A stretch of 64,000 bases of DNA from Brasenia schreberi. Its lineage: Eukaryota > Streptophyta > Magnoliopsida > Nymphaeales > Cabombaceae. The stretch lies in assembly GCA_036023115.1 (NCBI GenBank), contig JAYKKT010000086.1:10245501-10309500 (forward strand). Reading direction: 5' to 3'. Numbering within the stretch: position 1 is the stretch's first letter; each line of letters starts with the position of its first letter. The translations under genes and the position numbers were made by a program. The notes under the pieces were generated by a model that ran no database searches, was not told the DNA's origin, and saw only the letters and a program-made list of their open reading frames with translations. Below, piece after piece: positions 56,081-64,000 of this stretch.

Positions 56081-56168
56081 TGTTTGTTTAAATAGGACTT
56101 AGGCACATGAAAAGGTTCGCTTTAGGCCTAAGAACCAGGAGCGGGAATTTTTTGCGTCTACAGTTATT

Positions 56169-56186
56169 TGGCACGCCCAGTGGGAT
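56169..56186 (+). promoter_or_regulatory. Primer-binding site, element D
   Basis: TGGCACGCCCAGTGGGAT, two changes from the other elements' site, six bases after the LTR end. Confidence 0.8.
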
Positions 56187-56298
56187 GTGAGTCTTTTAAA
56201 ATCGAGTCACTCTAGGAATTTTGCGAAAATATTTTCAAAAGGTGTTGTTTTAACTCTTTTCTTTACTTGTACTTAGGAATTTTGAAAAGCTTGAAAGC

Positions 56299-59167
56299 AT
56301 GTCAAAATCCAACCCAAGTGAAGTGTCGAGCCAAGGCTCATGCGCATCAAGTTCTCACTCTAGGAGGATTTTGAAAAATTAGATCAAACTAGACGAGATA
56401 GAGGACTTGAGAAGGGAATTCGAGACCAAAATCGATGCTCTCAGCCAAGAGGCTGAAGTAGACGATTCATGTTCATCGAATGGTGAACAAAGGGCCAAGA
56501 AAAAAACTGAAAAACCTCGCAAGCACAAAGAGGCCTCCGTAATGGAAGGCAACCAATACCATGAGTCCTTCACACAAAAGGACCGTAAAGCCCTACAACA
56601 GTTACTGAAGGGGCAAAATAAAGAGAAAAGGAGTTATGCCCTATTTGATTTCCTTCCTATGGATTACAAAATAGACAGTGACGATGAAATACCGAACTTC
56701 CACCGGTATGATGGCATGGGAGACCCTAGGTCTCACTTGCAACTTTTCTCGCGTTGAGCCCATAAGAAGAAAAAAGACTCGATGAAATGGGTGTATTGGT
56801 TCCCTTTATCCCTTAAAGGCACAACTGCCAAATGGTTGGCTTCCTACGATCTAAGCCAGTTCGCTACTTTTGAAGAGTTAGCGAACTGCTTCATGCAAAG
56901 ATTTGCACATAACGTAGAAGTCACGCCGACTTTAAACACTTTAAGGGATACGTAGCAAGGCATGAACGAAGACGTACATGCCTTCATTATTCGATGGAGG
57001 TCCCTTTTGGGCCAAGTGCGAGAGCCCATATCCGAAGGATGCGCAGTCATTATCATCTTGGATAATTTTAAAAGCGAGCTAAAGACCCTTCTCTCGCTCC
57101 ATGAGATCTCAACTTTCCATAAGTTGATCAAAAAAGCATCCCTTTTCGAAACAAACTTAAAAAAGGGGATATACGATCACTTATGGAAAGGAAGTGCAGT
57201 TTCCAAAATCTGCTTGGAAAAGCCGATCACTTATGGGCTACCCACGATGGACAAAGGAGCAAAGCCCCATAAAATCGCCAATGTTCAGGTGGATCTAGGT
57301 GTAGCGGGCACTTCCAAAAATTTTGAAAAACTAGAAAACAAAAGGGAGAGAAATTTTCAAAAGCCGATTGAAAAACGGGAGTACACACCGCTGGGGCAAC
57401 CTGTGTCAGAGGTCATAGACCTCCTACTTGCCCAAGGCATGATCGAACTTCCCGAAATCCCCGAGGGAGTCACTTCCAAAGGGGGATATTTAAATCGTTT
57501 TTACAAGTATCATCGGCTCAAAGGCCATGATACAAAGCATTGTTTCTCCCTTTTAAACAAAACCGAGAACTTGATAGCGGAAGGCCGACTCCAGGTCACT
57601 GGGGAACCTGAGCCAACTCAAGCTATCTTTAAAGAACCCTTTCCCAAGTACGCCAGTAGCAGTGGGAATGGAAAGGAGGTATGTACCCTCACCTTTTCAA
57701 AAGAACTAGCGCATTCATCCGAGTCTGGTCGACCCACTTGTGCGTCCACTCTTGTACTTTACAAGAAGCCCCCCCAAGTCATCATCCGAGGACCACCAAG
57801 AGTTGAATCCCCGACAAAACCAGTTTTAAAACTTCAAGGTGCTCCTCAACTCATAATTAGAGCCAATTTTAGTGTGAACCCTAGGTTGGTCGTGGGGGAA
57901 GTGACTAGATCCGGGAGTATCTATCAACCCCCGCACCTCCAAAGTGCTAAAAAGTTGGTCAGTGTGCCTGGCCCCTCAAAAGCATGTATTCCTAGAGTTC
58001 TGCCAAAAACAGACAATGGGAAAGTCGTCCTAAACCCTTATGATTTCGAAAACCATCTTTCAAAGATTCCTATCCACATGTCCATCCTAGAGATTATACA
58101 AACTTCGCCTAGGCATAGACTCGTGCTAGAGAAAATTCTAGAAAGAGCCAAGGTTAATTCGAACATAAGTCCGAAATCCCTGTCTGACCAAGTGGCTTTA
58201 ATAGGAGCAAAATCACCCATCACCTTTTCGGAAGATGATATAGATAGACCCTACGAGTCCCACAACCAGGCCCTGCAATCGAGGTGGTTCTGAATAACCA
58301 CTCTCTGGACAGGTGCCTAGTCGATGGGGGAGGAGGGCTCAACATCCTTCCACTTCATGTGGCGTACCAAATCGGAGTCACCTTGACTTCTATAAACCCA
58401 AGCCCCATCGTTATCACTGGATACGATGGGAATGCTCTAGGCCTTTAGGATCGATCGAACTCCCGATGGAAACGGGAGGGATTACACACACGGGGGTGTT
58501 CCATGTCTTAGACATCCACCCTCATTATAACCTGTTGCTGGGAAGGCCCTGAATACACAGCTTGTGCGCTGTGCCATCCACCTTCCACAAGTGTGTCAAG
58601 ATCCCTTTCAGGGACCAAGTCGTGGTGATCCTAGGTGAGAGTCACCCTCAGCTTTAGGGGATCATAAACTCCCCTTGTTTGTCGAGTTCTCAGGCCCATG
58701 AGGCTAACCTGGGGCAGACCATGGTCGAGCCACCAAGGCTCGTGTTAAATAACCCTAGGAAGGTTGTATATGTGAAGGGGCCGCCCAAAGCAAGCCCCGT
58801 CCCAATCCTAACCCTTCTAGGAAGACCCAAGCATCCCTTATTTCCAAAACCCCTGGACAAAAAGCCATACGAGCACGATATGGATGACAGCAAGTTCCAG
58901 GACCACGATTTATACCATAATTTTTCAAAAAATAAAAAATCATGGAACATGCTGTTGAATATGGGCTACACGCCCTATAAAAGTCTAGGAGCACAAAGCT
59001 AGGGTCTCCTAGAGTCCATCCTTCCTAGGGCCAACCCAAGCCGATATGGGATCGGCTATACTCCCAAAATATCGCCAGAGCCACCCCCTGTGACCACCTG
59101 GGTCAAGGGTGCCCTAGAACCTACCCTAGAAGAGACCTACGATTTAGACCTCTTATTCCGAGTCTAA
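56299..59167 (+). pseudogene. gag: Gag-protease, element D
   Basis: Starts at ATG of MSKSNPSEV. All domains are recognisable: coiled-coil-like N-terminus, Gag capsid fold (WVYWFPLSLKG), zinc knuckle (FYKYHRLKGHDTKHC, first Cys replaced by Tyr) and retropepsin (DGGGGLNILPLH). Stops are at 56380, 56755 (arginine codon), 56953, 58550 (tryptophan), 58655 (glutamine) and 59000 (glutamine). One-base deletions lie near 58279 and 58435 and frame the protease active site. The longest open part, 56962-58290, covers most of Gag. The gene is clearly non-functional although pol next to it is well kept. Confidence 0.9.
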
Positions 59168-59173
59168 CCCGTA

Positions 59174-59190
59174 GTGTTTTCCCTTTGTAG
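59174..59190 (+). promoter_or_regulatory. 3' splice-site-like tract, element D
   Basis: GTGTTTTCCCTTTGTAG/G between the gag-pro stop and the pol ATG at 59193; pol is +1 relative to gag-pro. Confidence 0.5.
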
Positions 59191-59192
59191 GT

Positions 59193-62100
59193 ATGATGGA
59201 AGATCCCTTTCATAAAAATACAAAAACATTTGGAAAACTAAAAATCAAAAAAATAAAAAAAGAGGAAAAACCAAAAACAATGGAAAATCAAAAACCCGAA
59301 AATAGGGTAGTTTGTATAGTTCCTAAAGTTCTTGTTTTACAAAAACCTAAAAAAATCGAAAATCTACAAAATACCAAAAAGATTTTGTATATAGCTGCTC
59401 CTGGTAGGACTTTGGAAAAAGATTTTGAAAGGAACGTCGTCTGCATAGCCAGACCAAAAATTTCGAAATCAATTGAAAATTCGAGTACAAAACTAGGTCT
59501 TTTGAAAACTCACGCATCAAATTCCCTCGGGTCTATAACCCACGAGAATGATCGAAGCCCAGAAGTGGATCCCCTTGAGGAAGATCCCACTTCGGTGCTC
59601 CCAGAATTTCATAAAATTCTCGATTTTGAAAGACCTTCCAATTCAGTAGGAGGAGATTTCATAGAGGTGAACCTAGGGAATGATTCCAATCCCAAAACCA
59701 TCAAGATAGGCTCATGTTTGCATGAGCATGAAAGATCAACATTCATTGCATTTCTACGAACCTATTTAGATGTGTTTGCCTGGACGTATGAAGACATGCC
59801 GGGCATAGACCCCAGCATTGTCGAACATCGTCTTCCCTTAGATGCGGATGTAAAACCCATAAAGCAGAAGCTTAGGAAAATACACCCGAATGTACACATG
59901 CAAGTTAAAGAGGGTTTAGAAGATCTGTTAAAAGCCGGATTTATAAAACCCATTGCGTATTCTGATTGGTTGTCAAACATCGTTGTAGTTCGAAAAACTA
60001 ATGGGAAAATTCGAATATGCATCGATTTCAGAAACCTGAATAAAGCCACTCCAAAGGATAATAATCCTTTACCAAACATAGATTTGATAGTCGATAGTAC
60101 TGCAAATCATGAAATGTTTTCGTTTATGGATGGCTATTCAGGCTATAATCAAATCAAACTAAGTCCACGAGATCAGGGTAAGACCGCCTTCACAACCCCG
60201 TGGGGCACGTACTGCTATACAATCATGCCCTTTGGTTTGAAAAATGCCGGTGCAACATACCCGAGAGCCATGACCACGATCTTCCATGATCAGATTCATG
60301 AGCTCGTAGAAGTGTATGTAGATGATCTCTTGGCGAAATCCAAAACCCGATGCACTCATATCGAATGTTTGCAAAAGATTTTTGAAAGGCTTAGGCTTTA
60401 CAAAGTAAAGCTAAACCCTCAAAAATGTATATTTGGGGTAGAATCTGGGAAGCTTTTAGGCTTTATGGTAAGCCAAAGGGGTATAGAAGTTGACCCCTCT
60501 AAGTGTCGAGCCATCATAGACATGGCTCCACCCTCCAATCTCACACAAATTCGTAGCCTCCAGGGTCGATTACAGTCCGTTCGCCGATTTATATCAAATC
60601 TGGCGACTAGATGCGAACCCTTCAACAAGCTGTTAAGGAAGGGTACGAAATTCTTATGGGATGACGACTACCAGAAGTCCTTCGAGAGACTAAAGGCATA
60701 CCTGGTTAATCCCCCCGTTTTGAATCCTCCAAAGCAAGGAAAACCGCTTTTACTTTACATTTTCGTGCATACGAATGCTTTGGGAGCTCTATTGGCTCAA
60801 TACGAGGATGACACCCATAAGGAGTATGCCATCTACTATATTTCGAAAACTCTTTTGGCTTATGAACAAAATTATCAAGCCATGGAGAAGACGTGCTTGG
60901 CCCTAGTCTGGGCCTGCCAGAAATTCAGACACTATTTCCTAGATCATGAGATTTGGATAGTGTCCAAGCTTGATCCAATCAAGCACTTGTTCGAAAAACC
61001 CATTCTCACAGGTAGATTGGGCAAATGGCAACTCCTTCTAATGGAGTATGACTTAAAATACCATCACCAAATCTCCATTAAGGTGCAAGCCCTAGCTGAC
61101 TACGTGGCTGAGTTCCCCTTGGAGGACGCATATCCCACATGTGATGAAATGCCCGACGAAGGCATATTGCAAAACCATTTTCAAAACCACATTTTGGCAA
61201 ACTCTTTTGAAAACCAAGTGTGGAAGATGCACTTCGATGGGGCACGAAACCAACGAGGGGCTGGTGCTGGGGTCATCCTCATCTCCCCTGAAAAGGGTGA
61301 GATTCCCATAGCAATCCGCCTAGATTTCGAATGCTCCAACAACATAGCTGAGTATGAAGCACTCATACAAGGCTTGAGGATTTCGAAAACTCTAGGGGCA
61401 TCATGCATCGAGGTCTTTGGAGATTCGCTCCTTGTTATAAACCAGGTTTTGAAAATTTGGCAACTACGTAACGAAAAACTACTTCCTTATCACGAGTTGG
61501 CCACTCGATTGGTTGAGTCTTTCCAATCATGTAATCTCACACACGTGGGAAGAGAGGATAATGGCATTGTCGATGCCCTCTCCTCCTTTGGTTTAGCCCT
61601 AAAGGTCGATCCCATTTCAGGGACCCGATCTTTAGAAATATGACATGCGCCCAACCAATCCACACACGATTTGGATATTTACCAAAATAACCCAGATTCT
61701 ATTGGAAAACCCTGGTTTTACTATATCAAGCACTTTCTAGAAAATGGGGGATTCGTCGAGGATGCCACGTCTAAAGTTAAGGCATTCATCCATAAAATTT
61801 TGACCCGATACACCATTCTGGGAGGGGTTTTATATAAGAAATGTTTTACCGGCATCCTGCTTAGGTGTATCGATCTAGAGGAGGCTAGGATAGTGATGCA
61901 TGAATTTCACGATGGAGAATGTGGAGGTCATGTTAATGCCAACATGATGGCAATGAAAATACTTAGAAGGGGGTATTTTTGGTCCACCCTGAAAAAGGAT
62001 TGTCACGATCATGTTAGGAAGTGTCATCCATGTCAAGTGCATGGGCACGCCATTCATATCCCCTCATCTGCATTACATTCCGTGGTCAGCCCCTGGCCAT

Positions 62101-62957
62101 TTGCCATGTGGGCGTTTGACATCGTAGGCCCTATATTTCCAAAAGCCTCGAATGGGCATCGATTCATTTTAGCAGCCACTGAGTATTTCTCCAAGTGGGT
62201 GGAAGCCATTTCCCTAACCAACGTGCTGGGGCAACATGTGGTGGCTTTCATTAGGAGGAATATCTTGGCTCGATTTGGGGTTCCACGAGACCTTGTGTCT
62301 GATAATGGCACCCCATTCAAGAACGAGCGGATGGTTAAGTTGTGCAACACGTATGGCATAACTCACAACTTCTCTTCGCCTTACTACCCTCAAGGCAACG
62401 GCCAAGCCGAAGCCAAAAACAAGACTCTCATTAGCATAATTGAGAAGACTTTAGAGAAGGGTAGGACGTGGCACGAGAAGCTGGATGAAGCCTTATGGGC
62501 TTATAGGACTTCCATCCGGACTCCCACGAATGCCACACCATTCGAATTGGTCTATGGCACAAACGCCATTCTTCCCATTCATACTCAACTGCATTCATTT
62601 CATACATTCATAGCACTCGACCTCCCCCTAGAGACGCTTCAGTATGCTAGAGTGGCCGAACTAGATTTGCTAGATGAGAGGCGACTCCTTGCTATGGATC
62701 ACGCTCGTGCATACCGGCAAAGGATAGTCCGACACTATGGCAAACACATGAGACCTTGCCACTTTGAAGTGGGAGATCTGGTTTTGAAAATCATCCACTA
62801 TCGTGGCCCACATCCCCTTGGAAAGTGGCGCCCCAAGTGGGATGGACCCTATGTTGTACGTGCAACCACCACGAACTTGTATTGGTTGATCGATGTAGAA
62901 GGTAGGAATTTAGCAGATCCTATCAATATTCAATACTGAAAGAAGTATTATGTGTAG
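59193..62957 (+). pseudogene. pol: Pol (RT, two RNase H, integrase), element D, two stops
   Basis: An open frame of 816 codons runs to a TGA at 61641-61643 (tryptophan codon). The same frame then continues to a TGA at 62937-62939, six codons before the normal end. Residues 10-90 are lysine-rich repeats (QKPKKIENLQNTKK). RT covers about 190-480, with FAWTYEDMPG near 195 and YVDDLLAKSK near 374. Gypsy RNase H covers about 515-650 and has VHTNALGALLAQ where active enzymes have an Asp. Archaeal-type RNase H starts near 677 with FDGA, AEYEAL and GDSLLVINQV. Integrase keeps the zinc region, FDIVGP, SDNGTPF and the GPYVV module. It is the least damaged F1 pol in the window. Confidence 0.92.
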
Positions 62958-64000
62958 GATTTGGATTAAATTCACCATTTTCAAAAATTTTAGGGATAGC
63001 TGCCCTGAGACCTAAAAATAAGGTGCAAAGGCAAGGTCATGTGACCCTGAGTGAGAGAATTCACACTTGTAAAGAGTGGAGTCTTCAAAATTGTGGTTAC
63101 ATTTCAAAATCCTTCTTCTTACAAAGAAAGGCCTAGTTCAATATAGCAAGATACTTGCAAGTAGTATGTGCTATTTCTAAATAGGTTGATCTGGAATGGA
63201 TCGAGTGTAAGCTTGGGATAAGTTCTCCCCTCTTCTCTTCTCCTTCCAAAAGGAAAACATGGCCCGAATAAAGGGAATTTCCCATCCAAAGTCTCTTTCC
63301 AAAATAAAGAAACCAGAATTCAAAAGAAAAATCGATTCTCTTGTGAAAAAGAGGGATTAAAGAAAAAATACTCCCAAAGGGAGACCCTCTATGAAAAAAG
63401 GAAAAAGAGGCCAAAAAGCTCAAAAAAGAGCAGTTTTCTCCCTTCTATGCCTTAAACCACGGGACGCTTCAGAAGGGACCGTGGTATCTCTTTCCCATCC
63501 CTGGCTTATCCCAAGCTAAAACATGGTTCATTTCGAGGAATCCTAAAGTAAAAATAGGATTTACTTACTTGAATTTCATTTTGTTTGAGAATTCGACGTT
63601 TCGAGTAAGGCGTAGGAATTTGAAATATAACTTGCTTTTTTATAAAACCTCCGCTAGATAAGCGAGTGTCTAGAATCAAGCAAAGGCAAACACGAAGAGC
63701 TCGAGATCCTTAGGATTGAGACACAAGACAGTTGTCCCTTTTGTAAATAGCTTTTGTAAATAGATTTTGAAAAATCAAACATTGAACAGTATAGGATCTG
63801 CTCACTTGGAGCAGCAGGCCTTGTAAGTCTCAAGAGTTCGACCATATCTGGTCTGTAGGAGGTCGGCACTCTTGGCACCACACCCATATCATGCATCTAC
63901 ATTTCCACGCATCGACACTTGCATAACATGATCCCATTTTAGGACCAGAAACCGTTCTGTCTATCCCTTTGGCGTGATATCTCCTCCTACCAGGGTTTTA
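62958..64000 (+). other. 3' untranslated region of element D, to window end
   Basis: Same layout as other F1 tails: ATAGCA...TGCTAT (63143-63174), CCACGG...CCGTGG around GACGCTTCAGAAGG (63457-63484) and AATCCTA...TAGGATT (about 63540). The window ends before the polypurine tract. No gene seen. Confidence 0.7.

Larger units (their letters stand above)
52678..56162 (+). mobile_element. Element D 5' LTR
   Basis: It is 3485 bases, TGTAAACACC...TCTACA. The parts are as in other F1 LTRs: GGAT dyad (about 53153-53245), CCTAA-rich tract (about 53440-53790), TATA box 53919-53926, TTGTAATAA block (54839-54890) and about four tandem units. It is noticeably diverged from LTR1 in the leader and in the repeat array, so it is a separate subfamily. 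Confidence 0.9.
52678..64000 (+). mobile_element. Element D, F1-family copy, 3' LTR outside window
   Basis: Contains the 5' LTR, primer site, gag-pro, pol and most of the 3' region. By the spacing in the other F1 copies, the polypurine tract and 3' LTR should begin roughly 120 bases past the window end. Its pol is the most intact F1 pol here. It is inserted into pol of region 4, so it is younger than the array. Confidence 0.9.

Noticed and set aside
62054..62359. Open antisense frame of 101 codons opposite integrase, present in all pol copies
   Set aside because: It recurs at the same place in every copy (4971, 26669, 40050, 45233) because it is a codon-phase shadow of the strongly conserved integrase core; no independent start context or domain.

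Overview
This window is nuclear plant DNA, most likely from pericentromeric or other heterochromatin of a seed plant with a large genome. I find no intact host gene, rRNA, tRNA or CRISPR array. Nearly all 64 kb consists of Ty3/gypsy LTR retrotransposons with the TAT-lineage layout: very long LTRs (about 2.2-3.6 kb), a gag-pro frame, then a separate pol frame ordered RT, RNase H, second (archaeal-type) RNase H, integrase. The plant assignment rests on this lineage and on a captured PPR gene fragment. The species cannot be told from the sequence.

Layout. Four related families are present. Family F1 forms an old head-to-tail array on the + strand: internal region 1 (614-7012), LTR1 (7013-8461 plus 11773-13556), internal region 2 (13557-47313), LTR3 (47314-50948) and internal region 4 (50949-52677, continuing beyond the window). 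Five later insertions split it. (i) An LTR of relative 'E' ends at 613 inside the gag of region 1. (ii) A solo F1 LTR (8462-11767, duplication CCATC) sits inside LTR1. (iii) Element B (15103-29111, minus strand, duplication ACTAC) lies in the gag-pro of region 2. (iv) Element C (31930-44331, plus strand, duplication CTGAT, both LTRs present) lies in the pol of region 2. (v) Element D, a younger F1 copy (52678 to beyond 64000), lies in the pol of region 4.

Coding state. Most gag-pro and pol frames are broken by stops and small deletions. Many of the stops fit C-to-T or G-to-A change. The best preserved frames are the gag-pro of B (18491-21343), the chimeric RT-to-integrase frame of B (26044-28866), and the RT to second RNase H part of D pol (59193-61640). 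Gag packages the RNA, protease matures the proteins, RT with RNase H copies the RNA, and integrase inserts the DNA. The bracketing cis signals are the primer site TGGCACGCCCGGTGGGAC, the polypurine tract AAGAGGGGCATC and LTR ends TGTA...TCTACA.

Most unusual. The families share little LTR sequence, yet their LTR ends share a structural module. It has a hairpin of fixed geometry with compensating stem changes, then a second covarying hairpin followed by a copy of the first ten bases of the primer-binding site. The 3' untranslated regions share an almost invariant GACGCTTCAGAAGG stem-loop. The gag-pro and pol frames are joined by a conserved 3' splice-site-like sequence, but in a different relative frame in different families. 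Element B carries a host PPR gene fragment in its LTR and has an unusual two-interior, one-complete-LTR structure.
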